A program made the translations under genes and the position numbers. From Lindgomyces ingoldianus (Eukaryota; Ascomycota; Dothideomycetes; Pleosporales; Lindgomycetaceae), in NCBI RefSeq assembly GCF_010093535.1, contig NW_022985179.1:748395-812394 (forward strand): DNA of 64,000 bases, in the 5' to 3' direction. Positions 44,974-56,060 of this stretch are shown here, piece after piece (positions within the stretch are counted from its first letter, which is position 1; the number at the start of each line of letters is the position of its first letter). The notes under the pieces are model-generated. The model did no database searches. It was given only the letters and a program-made list of their open reading frames with translations, and was not told the DNA's origin.

Positions 44974-45501
44974 ATGACCAGCCTCAAAGACAAAATTGCT
45001 AATCTTCAACGCAAAGTTTCTGCCTTCTTCGGCGTCAACAAAGGCCCAAATCCCGCCCAGGCGCCTTCCGGTCAATCGAACGCTTCTCTGGATGATACGC
45101 CGGCTCCGAGAACATCTGCCGCAGGTGTAGAGATTCAACCTAGCCTCGATTTAGTATTTCAGCAGATGAAGGAATACACGGAGAAGAAGAACAAGCTAGC
45201 CTTCGTTTGGTAAAGCCTTCGCCCTCCAGACTCGACTAGCACACTTGCACATTTCTGACTAGAGTAGGTGCGAAGACAGCCTTAAATACGTCGGATGGGG
45301 CACATGCTTTCTTCACGGCCACTTAGACTGGTGTGTCACCCACGACAACCCCATTACCCAGCGACACGCATGCGCCGAGCAGTTCGAGTCCCCATGCCGT
45401 GTTGTTCGTTATGGTGAGTTCCCTGCAATCTTATGCTAAGATTCGTCTATAGCTAACTCTATCGGATAGCGGGAGAGAAACAAGTGCGAATTCTGGTGTA
45501 G
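44974..45501 (+). CDS. Small hypothetical protein, Cys-containing C-terminal half
   Basis: Three exons, 44974-45209, 45268-45413 and 45470-45501, join in phase to 137 aa. The first exon is polar and Ala/Ser/Pro-rich with MTSLKDKIANLQRKVSAFFG, then VFQQMKEYTEKKNKLAFVW. The second adds CEDSLKYVGWGTCFLHGHL, then DWCVTHDN and HACAEQFESPCRVVRY, with five Cys and several His/Trp. The last adds AGEKQVRILV. All introns are GT-AG and 56-58 bases, and each join is open. No family is recognised. The Cys/His pattern could bind metal, but no standard zinc motif is complete. An upstream in-frame ATG at 44881 would add 31 residues. Confidence 0.6.
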
Positions 45502-48500
45502 CACTGAGAGTAGCGGAAATACTACGAGTCGCATAGCTATAAATAGGTCGAGAGGGTGACCGAAATGGAATCTGCGTCCTTTTATAAGCATAGAGTGTTG
45601 GTGGACTTTCCTATAAGATGGCATCGAGAAAAGGAGTTTCAGCTTGTGCCAGAGATCAAGTATAATTCGAACCTCTATTGTGAGTAAGTCTTTCGCAGAG
45701 TGAAGTAGTTATCAGAGTACGCGATTCACGACTAACTGAGCCATCCTCGACAATATGACAACATTATTCACTGCGTGCTCTCACATAATGTAGAACCTGA
45801 TTAAGGCGGTGTTTATCCGTTTAACCCCTTGTTAGGATTAGGGAGAGCGTCAACAAGATAAAACTTCTGTCTAACCCCCCCTCTTGTCATATCCGGCATT
45901 CGATGACAAGATAGAGTAGATAGAATCTTGTCATGCAATAGGGCTACCTCTTTTAATGATGGGTATGAAGACAGCCGAGAATATGGTAAGACGCACACGG
46001 TTGTTCGTAACGTAGGGTTGCATTCAGGATGTGTAATCTCTACAGATAATAATGAGTGATGAGTTTTTGAACCGATGAGGTGCGATATCGGCGCGTGTGG
46101 CTATGATGTACTTTCGACCTTCACCTCTGGATCTAACAGTGAATATCACAGGATGATAACAGCTAGAAGAAGTAGTAAAGAAATATCAAATAACATACCT
46201 TGTTGTCCACTGGTTGCTTTAGGGTTGAGAATAGATACCCCGAGAGAGCTGACCTCCTGCTTCACAACCAAAGTGGAACACGATAGGAGTAGTTTAGTAC
46301 AGAAATGTGTGTCCTGTTAATATTCTCTTAGATTTGGAACAAAGCATTTTTTGATCAAATCGGTCCTGCTAATGTTTCATTGTAGGGATCTGTAGGTGCA
46401 AATATATTGTAGAGTCTTCGTGCAGCCATGAAGGTTGCCACCGAATCTTAAAACTTGGAGGATAGGCGCGTATCATCCAGCACGATAGACTTCTTACACA
46501 AAGGTCTAGGTTGCCGAGAGCGTCCGCCAACATGTCAACATGTGCTATGTGCCCGAAGGATTGCTGAAGCCTCAACGCAATGCGCATGGTGATCCTACTC
46601 TAGGATCATGACAAATCAGGGGACGCCAGATATTCCGATGCTTGTGCAACATTGGATGAGATGGACTGCTGTGGCGTCAGCACAACTTAATACGCAACAC
46701 ACGGGATCAAAACGCGCGTTGGCTGAACGGTGAAGATCCGAGTCACACAAAATGACTCAAGCATATTCTGGGGACGGAAGCAATACCAGCTGGAAACGGA
46801 AGCTCAAGCCTCAGAGCATGCGACAGTTTTTCTTGCCCTTTGCCGCATTGCAGCCCCAACAAGTGTGGCCAATTGTGTTGAGGCCGTCCAAGGGCCGCCT
46901 ACCCAGAAATGGAGACCTGTTTGATACGGCTTGCTTGAAAGACGTGAGATGGGGGTGCGCCGAATCAACGAATCAAAGAAATAGGAGCTTTGACAACCAA
47001 TAAGCGGCGGAGAAGGGGGTAAATTTTACTGAAAGAGTTCGTTCTAACTTATGCCAAACAGGCTGCTGTCAAAGCCGGACATATCGGATATCGATGCTCG
47101 CTTCTCGAAGACCCTGACGGCTCTGGACGCTGCAGCTGACCTCGGGATCTGAGCATGAAACAAATGCTTGCTATTCGTGGCTTTTATTATTACCTCATGC
47201 TGAACAATAGTCCATTGGCCCGAATGGCAATGAGCGGATCGCCCGGGGATGGCAACATGAATAGAAAGGTCCACTCAAAATCGTCGGGACGGCAAATGTC
47301 TTGCCGAGAGACACCGATTTAGAGCCGAAGGGTGTCGGAAAACTGAAGTTGGACCATTGATGCCGCGGAATACCTCCGTGGGACAACATCGGGAAAAAAT
47401 CAATCGCGGAGGGCGACTCGGGGGGTAAGAAGTACAATCAGTTACATAGCTACATGTCGAAAGTTGAACGGAATTTTTGGGTCGTATTCGTACGAAACAG
47501 GGAAGGGTGGCTGGATATCTGAGGTTGAAGCAGACTCGGTGCCAAGATAAGCCTATCACTGAATCAGCTAGTGCGGGAACTTTGGCTGAATCCTCAGAAT
47601 TCGACAACGCACATGTGCTTGTCCCTCCTGACAATGGCCTTGGAACCTTTTATATTCCACACTGCGTTCTTGAACACTTAAAGAAGCGGTCCGGGGGGAA
47701 CAATTCAGGCCCAGATTATACTCCGGGGGTAGCAGAGCAGGGAATCCATGAGCTAGGAGATCTTGTGAGATGCCAGCAGTCGGAGTCGCCTCGCTGACTG
47801 CAGCAAGCCAGCGTTTCGAAAACTTTAGGCCACACCTTCGATACTCGGGAAGTACATGTAAGAGTACTACCCGGAATACGTCTGGGTAGGCCATCACACA
47901 GCTCCGGATTCACTTTGGGCCATTTACAACAGAAGTCTAGAGTGTCGGGTCTTCTCTTCAGGTTTGACTCAATCCTTCATGGAGGATAAATAGGAATACG
48001 ATCTTACCACATGGTGGGGTGATAGGCTGCAAGCAGTGATAGAGAAAGCCCCGAGAGCTTAAAAGGTAATATGTAGGCAATCAGATAGAGTAGGTGGGGC
48101 AGGCATCTCTGCAAGGTGGGATGACAACTAAGCTTACCCAAAACAAGGCAAGCCGGGGTCGGCTGGGTACGACGGGCTTGCTTGTTCCCGTCCACACTTA
48201 AAGCAGACGCTCGTCATTTGATATCTGCATATGTCTCTCAATGCGGTGCTCGGCAACGCAGCCTCTCAGGTTCTCCATTTGCTCCTGACTGGTGTCTCTT
48301 GCTGAGGCTGATGTGTTGGCATTGGGGTGTACATCCTTCGCATACCGAAGCTCGTGCTGAAACAAAAGACCCGCAGTTAACTCCAACCCGACTTTCTCTG
48401 GCCTTGCAGTCAACGGCATCACCGTCCCAGCTGCTCGTGCGGTTTGAAGCGGAATTGGCCACAACGGCGGAGCTTGGCTACAACCCTTCGTTGAAGGCAC

Positions 48501-51500
48501 CCAACAGTCCTTGCGGGGGAGGCCTATTGAACCTCAACGAACGGTGACGTCGTGACGCTGGGCCTTCTGTGGCGAAAGGCTGGCTGATTACGCCGTTCTG
48601 CATGGACAAGACAAGCTCATGGCAGATCCATCGCCGAGCTGATCCAGCTAGCCGTCAATTGGGAAGCCATTTACGTCAATCGAAGGACCCTCGAATTAGC
48701 ATATGGCTTCCATCCTCCAGCCTTACAGAAACTTCAGCCAACAGTGGCGCGGGCGATGTGCAAGGGAGCCTCAGATTCGCCTTCTGTATTACCAAGGGGG
48801 TTTTTCGGAGGAATTGCGCTGTAGATCGGCCGCATATTTCGCGAGTATCCGTGAACCTCGACTTTGTTGACTTGAAATTTGCCTTTCACCATCGACCGTT
48901 ATCACGAATTTAGACCCGCAGGCCTTGATCTCCAACAAAAATTAGGACTCAGGAGCGTGGCTCGATGCTCACAAGCAAGATCATCGCGGATAGCAGCTGT
49001 GAGTGGCCTTAGAAATTTTTTTCCTAACTTGTGGTGAATTTATCACTGCACAATTACGAGTGACTATGCAAGCAGTGGCGGCCTTGAGCGCAAGACAGCG
49101 ATTTTGCACCTCGAAGCGAGGGTGGGTTGCCGGCAGCCAAAAAACGATAGCATTTGTGTGAGCTGCACAGCGTATCTGTCGTCATCTAGCTTAGCAACCC
49201 TCGTGGTAGCGCGAGACAGTGGTGGTTCTGTATGGCTGTGGGTCGAAACGTGCTGGAGAGGACGGTATGGGCGTTAGGGCCGGTCCTCGCACTTTGAAGG
49301 GTCATGTGTGATATCTACCGCGAGCTACTTCTCGGCACCCACGACGGTGGGCCTCCCTGTGGGTACCAGGCGTAAAGAGACGTACAATTCGCCCATACGC
49401 GGTCTTGCATGGCATCAAATTATTTGGAGTGGACCCAGCAGTCGCGCCTTGATCAAGACCTTGACCAGCTCTGTACCAGCGACAAATTGCTCGCCTTGAG
49501 GAGCGCTCGCTCTGACTGACTGAAACTCACAGGCCCATCACTCCAGCAGCAGTTCCAACACCTCGCTGCCGACGGGAAGCACCATCGGCCGGCGAGCAAG
49601 TGATCAGCAACTGACATGAAGGCGAACTGCTTGCTGCATCGAGGCCAGGTCCAGAGCGGCGCGTTCCAAATCGAGGGGCTCACCCGGACGAAGGTGGGCT
49701 GCAAGCGAGACCAATGAGCAATAAGACAGGGGGGTTCATGCAGCTGCAGACAGTCCTTGCTCGCGCCGATTCTACGCTAAGCTAGTCCTCTTTCAGCCAA
49801 AAAAATCTGGGGTTGCCAGGTTGGTCATGCGCCCTCGTGAATTGGCCGTGTGCACGGGCCAGGCTCATCGCCTGCCACAGCGCCAGCTGTTCCGATACCA
49901 AGCTTGTGTCCTCCAGATGTTTGCTCTTCCCCAGGTTTTGCTGCTCACGGACGTCTCAAGGGCTGACATCGGTGACTACTGCTTCTACTACCATGTTCAC
50001 TATGTTCACTAGGCTGTTTGCTGCGTTTCTCGCTCCTGTCACCTCACCTTGATCCAGGCCGAGCTGGCTCTTGAGGTGGCTGTCCTTGTCGTTTGGCGCT
50101 TGTTAAGAAAGTTGGAGACATGGAAGGTGCTGTATGCAGCAGACCCATCGCGCTGGCCTCTCACAGCACCACCACTTAATTCCATGACCAGGGCCATAGG
50201 GGGCTATGAAACTCGATCTCGGAAGCCACTGCAGCGTCCGTCCCGTCCCATTATCCGACTCATGATGGCCTTTTCATTTTGCAATCCCTACCTCTCCCCA
50301 GAGCAAATTCAGGGACAGAGCTGGTGGCCACTTTTATTAATTTGTGCTTCGCCAATTGGGACGACCCAATTTACATACCCAGGCGAGGCGGAATGATGGC
50401 TATTACTCTGTATACTGCACGGAAATGGGTGGCTCGATAGTGGAAGGGAGGAGAGACTGGACGACAGATGAAATAGAATACCCCCCCCCAAAACAAGATG
50501 GCTTCAACCAGTAACACTCGAAAGAAACGCGGTATGGAAATTTGAACCGAGGCCTGTAGTGTAGTCTGCGGGCCTAGCCCCTGCTGCGGTTGCTCGAAGC
50601 CAAGGCGTTTCGGTGCAAGTCGTCCGTCGAAGTTCTCAAGCAAGACTGAACCTTTTGCAGGCCGGCTTCCGGGGTCAAAGACCATGATAGCGGCTCGCTG
50701 GGATCGAGATCAGCATAACGCATGGTGACCAGTGGTGAGCAGTCTCTCAGCGAGGTGCTGGACGCGCATCGCTGCCTTCCAGGGCCCACCCGTTACAGCA
50801 GTCGAGGGCTGCAGGTTCGGGATGATGTCGGGCGGGTGCAAAGGGACACGGACAAAATGCAAAAGGGTCTCTGGCTGCTGCACGTAGGATTGGAGCCAGG
50901 AAGACGAACGCAGGCATCCCTGCCTCGGCCGGCCGCTGGTGCTGGTGGAAACGTACTCGTAAAGTACCGTTCTGTACCCCGTGAAGCACCGCCCAAACAG
51001 TCATGATCCTGCATGTTGCAAGCCAAGAGGCGTCGAACAGAGGCGCAAGAAGCGGCGGCCCTTGCCCATGCCAGCCATGCCGTCGAAGGACCTGGGGCCG
51101 AGCAGTGAGTGTTGGTGTACTGTGTCATGCAACAGCGCGAGCGACCTGGTTCGACGGATTACGAGTACCGGCTTTGGGGATCTGCTTACAACGGGCCTCG
51201 TCGCCCGAGTGAATGAACGCCTTTGATCACTCTACAAGGCGTGGCCCGCTATTGTTGCTGTCGTCGTCGCAGCCCGTTCTACTTCGAGCGTTTTGCATCT
51301 TTCCTTCTCTTTCTCATTTTCTGTGTTCTTCCCCGGAGCTGAGGCATCGCGGTGATCGCTGGTCTGAGCTCCAGCGCCGTTTCTCCCCCAGTTTTTGTCC
51401 CTCCAGTTGCAGTGCCTTGGGGTATCCCCAGCCAATCGCTGCTCCGAGTGGTGAGAGCTTGCCAATTGCTCCCTCCGACGCTGTGCCTGCTCCTAATTCT

Positions 51501-52376
51501 AGCCTGACGGCTTCCAGCGGATTGCCCGAGTGAATTCGCCGACGCCCAACAGCAGCGCTGGTGGTGACAAAAAGACATCGCAGACAGGGCTGGCAGTATC
51601 TAGCGCATCTGGTCGTTTTGCCCGACAGCCGCACTGCTGCCAGCAACTCTCCGCTGCGACCACGACCATCCGCAGTCACCCACGAACATTGGCCCTCAGC
51701 TAGCGGACACGGCCGCCCACTCGCCTGCCAACGCGAGTGTGGATCGACTGCTTTAGCTGGAGGTTCAGGTGCCTTTCTAGCTTCCTTCGTTTCCTAGCCA
51801 GGTCTTTCTCTTGACCGATTCGCCCTTGTACCCTCCGCGTCCTCTCGAGCTCCTCGCAACCTCCCAAGACGGACATATCGCCACTCGACGGCTGCAAACT
51901 TGTCTTATACGCCGAGCCCAGCCGTTATCCTATTGTGGCCGCCAATCCTGGGCTTCATTGTCTGTGAGGTTCCGCTGTAGAGACCGTGGTTGACCTGCCG
52001 GTGTTCGGAGGCCTTCTGCATCGCGGCCTGTCAGCGTGGCTCACGACCAACACAAGCACTAATTTCGAAGTGTGTCGAAGGTACAATTATCCTTTCCTTC
52101 TGCTCCAGCGTCAACGGTGTTGCTGACGTAGGTGCATCGTAGTGCCCTTGTATTTGGTAATCTTTTGTTTACGCCGTCGAGCTCACTGGGCCGTGTGAGC
52201 TTCATCCCACTTCACAACGAAGAGTGAGCGAGGCCACATCACGACTCCTCTAGAGCGCCTTCCCCGGGAGGCCCGTTGCCGCCAAGTCCTCGATCGTCTC
52301 CTTTCTGATAACGATCAGGAGCCTAAGTCGAGCTGCTTCGGTACCGGTAAGGTCTGACGTAGCACAGCAATCGAGC
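45502..52376. other. Long gene-free region upstream of the C2H2 transcription-factor gene
   Basis: About 6.9 kb. ORFs up to ~120 codons occur but overlap in several frames without recognisable domains (e.g. 46752-47003 plus, 47477-47797 plus, 51314-51679 minus). A small hairpin family (TCTTGTCAT/ATGACAAGA) sits at 45882-45934. The last ~1 kb (51300-52376), rich in C/T and short ORFs, probably forms the promoter and 5' leader of the downstream regulator gene. Confidence 0.5.
45882..45934. repeat. Short inverted/direct repeat cluster
   Basis: TCTTGTCAT at 45882-45890 and 45926-45934, with its complement ATGACAAGA at 45903-45911. The first two can form a 9-base-pair hairpin with a 12-base loop. 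Possibly chance. Confidence 0.4.
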
Positions 52377-55300
52377 ATGTCTGCAGCAGTTGAGCGCTCA
52401 CATACTGCTACAAACACCATGGGTCCGTCAAGTAATTCTAGCAGCAGCGGTGCCAGTGCCGTGAGTAGTGGCAATGGTGAGCTTAGATCTTAAATTTTGT
52501 GTTTTCGTGACTGACGGTAGACTTCATTTATAGCGTCAGTTCAAACCGCTAAGCCAGAGCCCCCCCAAACCACCGCGGCATCCTTCCCGCCCCCCAAAAC
52601 CGACAAGCCAAGGCCTCACGTCTGTGGGACATGTAGTCGATCGTTCGCCAGGTTGGAGCATCTGAAGCGCCACGAAAGGTCCCATACAAAGGAAAAGCCC
52701 TTCGAGTGCCCGCAATGCACGCGATGCTTTGCGCGACGCGATCTACTGCTACGACACCAGCAGAAGCTACACCAGCAGGGAGCGACTTCCTCCCGACCCA
52801 GGAATGGACGTCGGGAAAGCACGACCGGCCTGCCACCCAACAGCTCCGGCAGAGTTCGTAAGAACTCGGTGGCAAGCAGCGTAACAGGCGGGACCGGCGT
52901 GCCCGGTACCACGAGCATGAGGCCTCGCGCCAACACCATTAGCCATATCGACCCAAACGCTCTCAACAGCCTCCTCGCGTCGCAAAATGCCTCTCTGGGG
53001 AGGACTGGCGGAGGTCATCCTGGCCACTCCCACCATGCCAGTCTGTCAGGCCTCCACGGGCCGGGTGCGTTTGACTATCGAGGCATGTCCACGTCTATGG
53101 GAAACCACGGCCAGCCGCACGGATTGCCAAAGCTGGATACTCATCTCAGCCTCGGAATGGGCGGTGGGCTGCGAACAGCGCCTATCCAAGGATTTGGACC
53201 CGATGATTTCGAGCTTGAAAAGTTCTTTGGAACCTCAGGGCCGACCATCAATCCCAACCAACTGCATCACTTTAACGGCGCGTTAGGAACGCCAGCATCT
53301 CCATTCAATCCCTTTGGAAATCCTTTTGCCGGACCCACCTCCATTGACGAGGATGACTTTGGGTGGCATGCTGGTTTGGACAATTCCATGATGTTCGCGG
53401 GAACCAACGAAAACGCAGTCGATGGGTCCTCTCCTTCTGCCATAAGCACTGCCAGTCAAAGTGGGTTTAGCGAGGTCATGTTGGATGGATCTGGCCAAGC
53501 AACCTCAGCAGCCATGTGGCACAATCCGCTAGTCACTCACTCTGGGATCAATACTGCCTCATATTCTCTTGATGCCATGGCACCTGTCTTTCCAGAGCTC
53601 ATGATGAATACAGTATCCCCCAAAGACGTCCAAGAACAATCCGCCCCCACAGACTTCTATATTTCATCACCCCCACCTATCACTTCCATGAGCCCAACAG
53701 CAGGTATTCCGGGTATGCCGAATCAATATTTCCACCCCCCAATGACTTTCAACTCTGATACCGGCAGCATCTCATCATCCTCGATTAATGGAAGTGCTCG
53801 GCATAGCTCGGTTACCTCTGTTTCCACAGATACCATCACAGATGCTACCAGGCAGGCTCTGATCATGAACTTATCGCAGGCGCTCGGATATGGCCACTCC
53901 CAAAGGAAATATTCTCAGCCCTCAATCAGTTCGCCACTATCCAATTCGAGCACAGGGAAACCTCAAAATCAAGTCGCATCACTGCCTAGCACAATGGATC
54001 TTCAACGCTATGTGAACGCCTACATACAATATTTCCATCCTCACCTGCCGTTTCTCCATATCCCCACCTTGTCATTCGACACACCGGCGTACACTTATCA
54101 CTTACGGACAGCTGGAAGCTTCAACCATGATGGCATGGTAGGAGGTGGTGGCTGCTTAATTCTTGCTATGGCAGCGATTGGTGCGCTGTATGAGTTCGAA
54201 CATAACATCGCTAAGGAGCTTTTCGAAGCAGCGAAGAAAATGATTCTCTATTATCTCGATGAGCGCCGCCGAGCCGGCCTGTCCGCGGCTGTCAATGGAC
54301 CGAATGCCGCAAATGACTCCATTAACAAGCCTCCACTCTGGTTGGTTCAGGCTATGCTGCTGAATCTCATCTTTGGACATAATTGCGGCGATAGGCAAGC
54401 CGCAGAGGTCGCGAGCACCCACTGTGCTGCCCTTGTCAGTCTCGCGAAAGCTGCCAGTCTTGATAGACCAACGTCTGACCTCACAGCTAAAGACGGGTTT
54501 ACTCAGAATGCGCCAAGTAATGTAGATGGCGATGTTGATATGACAGACGATTCTGTGTCCCCTGATGCATTCCAGCAAAATTCTCAATCTGAGACCATTG
54601 ATGAGCACACGCAATGGATTCAGTGGAAGAAGACCGAGGAACGCAAACGAACCTACTTCGCTGTGTTCTCCATGTCAAGTCTCCTTGTCTCTGCCTACGC
54701 TCACGCGCCACGAATCCTAAACTCCGAGATCCGACTAGATCTCCCTTGTGAAGAGGACCTGTGGTCTGTGGACAATGCTCAAGCATGGGTTGCAATGGGT
54801 GGACCTATGTTCGCGCAAACAAAAGGCCTCTCGTTCAATGCTGCCATGACCTATCTTTTGGAAGCAAGCATGCGACAGCAACCCGAGCCGCGCTCTCACA
54901 ATACGTTTTCGCAGCCTTTTGGGACCAACCAGAATGACAATACCGAAAGCGACATTCGTCCCAGTACTTTCGGATGTTACGTCTTAATCAATGCACTTCA
55001 TGTTTATATTTGGGAAACCAGGCAAAGACATACGGGACGACTCTGGAAAACTCAAGAGACCGAGGCCATGCACGCGCAAGTTGAACCAGCACTGAAAGCT
55101 TGGCAAGCGGCGTGGAGGGCGAACCCGAACCATAGCATTGAGCGACCCAGTCCATTTGGTCCTCTTTCTGCCGACTGTATACCGTTGCTGGATCTTGCGT
55201 ATGTAAGGCTCTTCGTTAATCTTGGCCGTTCAAAGGAGCTCTTGTGGCAGCGAGATTTCGATGGGATGGCAACAGAGCTTGCCAAAGGTGTTGAGATTAT

Positions 55301-56060
55301 TGCTCAGGCCGACGGCACCCCCGACCGATCTTCTGACCCTGCTGATTCTACAAGATCATCGGCTTCAGGCAATTCTCCCGGAGCAGTCACGTCTCCACAA
55401 GATATCGACGCAATTGGTGAACCGAGCCCTGGCCATATTGGATCGAACCTGCACCCAAATCAATCTTCCAAGCGGGAGAGACACCTCCGCAAAGCTGCCT
55501 TTTACGCAGCAGATTCGCTTTCGATGGCCGACAAACTAGGTGCAACATATGCAGAGTTCACTGCAAGAGAACTCCCAAACTCGTCTGCGATGTGTACATT
55601 CGATTGCGCACAGATTCTTGCCGAATGGGTTGCCACTGTCCAAGACCGCGTTGGACGCTTCACTGGCGTTCTTGGCAAAGACGAAATCGACTACACAGCT
55701 GTTCCTGCGATCATGCTTCTTGAAGAAGAGGATGTAAAACTGCTCCAGAAGATTGCAGACATCCTCCACACTGCCGACTTGAAATTGGCCTATGATATTA
55801 CGGGAATGGGATCCTCTAGTGCAATACCAATGCTTGGCGGTCTCTCAAGTCTTGGTCCTTGCGGATACGGTACGAAATTGCTCCTCGTTACAGCATATAT
55901 GCTTGAAAAGTCTGCTGTCTGGCCAGGTATACTTCTTGTCCTAAATGGATGCTGTCATAGTACTAATATTGCAGTAGTTACACATGTCATGGCCCGTGCC
56001 TTGGAAGCGCACGCCGCGCATATAAACCAACGCGCCGAAGCCTCCACAGCAGCCTCGTAA
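52377..56060 (+). CDS. C2H2 zinc-finger transcription factor with fungal-specific regulatory domain (AmdX/Rsf2/Tda9-like)
   Basis: Exons 52377-52476 and 52534-56060 give 1208 aa, or 1192 aa if a 48-base in-frame intron (55927-55974) is removed. Two adjacent C2H2 fingers lie at residues 64-84 (CGTCSRSFARLEHLKRHERSH) and 92-113 (CPQCTRCFARRDLLLRHQQKLH, one spacer longer), joined by TKEKPFE; this two-finger unit with RLEHLKRH and RRDLLLRH is characteristic of the AmdX/Rsf2/Tda9 group. Basic linkers follow. From about residue 520 (MDLQRYVNAYIQYFHPHLPF) comes the fungal-specific transcription-factor middle-homology domain, through LLDLAYVRLFVNLGRSKELL at about 890. Yeast relatives affect respiratory/glycerol growth and Aspergillus AmdX affects amide utilisation, so a role in carbon/nitrogen gene control is plausible by homology. 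It is nuclear by prediction. The ATG is in the short first exon. Confidence 0.9.
55927..55974 (+). other. Probable 48-base in-frame intron in the transcription-factor gene
   Basis: GTATAC donor, a perfect TACTAAT branch point and a GCAG acceptor seven bases beyond it. The length is divisible by three and has no stop in frame, so retention adds 16 residues and removal fuses SAVWP to VVTHVMARALEAH. Confidence 0.6.

Noticed and set aside
47477..47797. 106-codon forward ORF, considered as a transposon fragment
   Set aside because: No integrase, reverse transcriptase or gag motif could be identified and the start is GTG.
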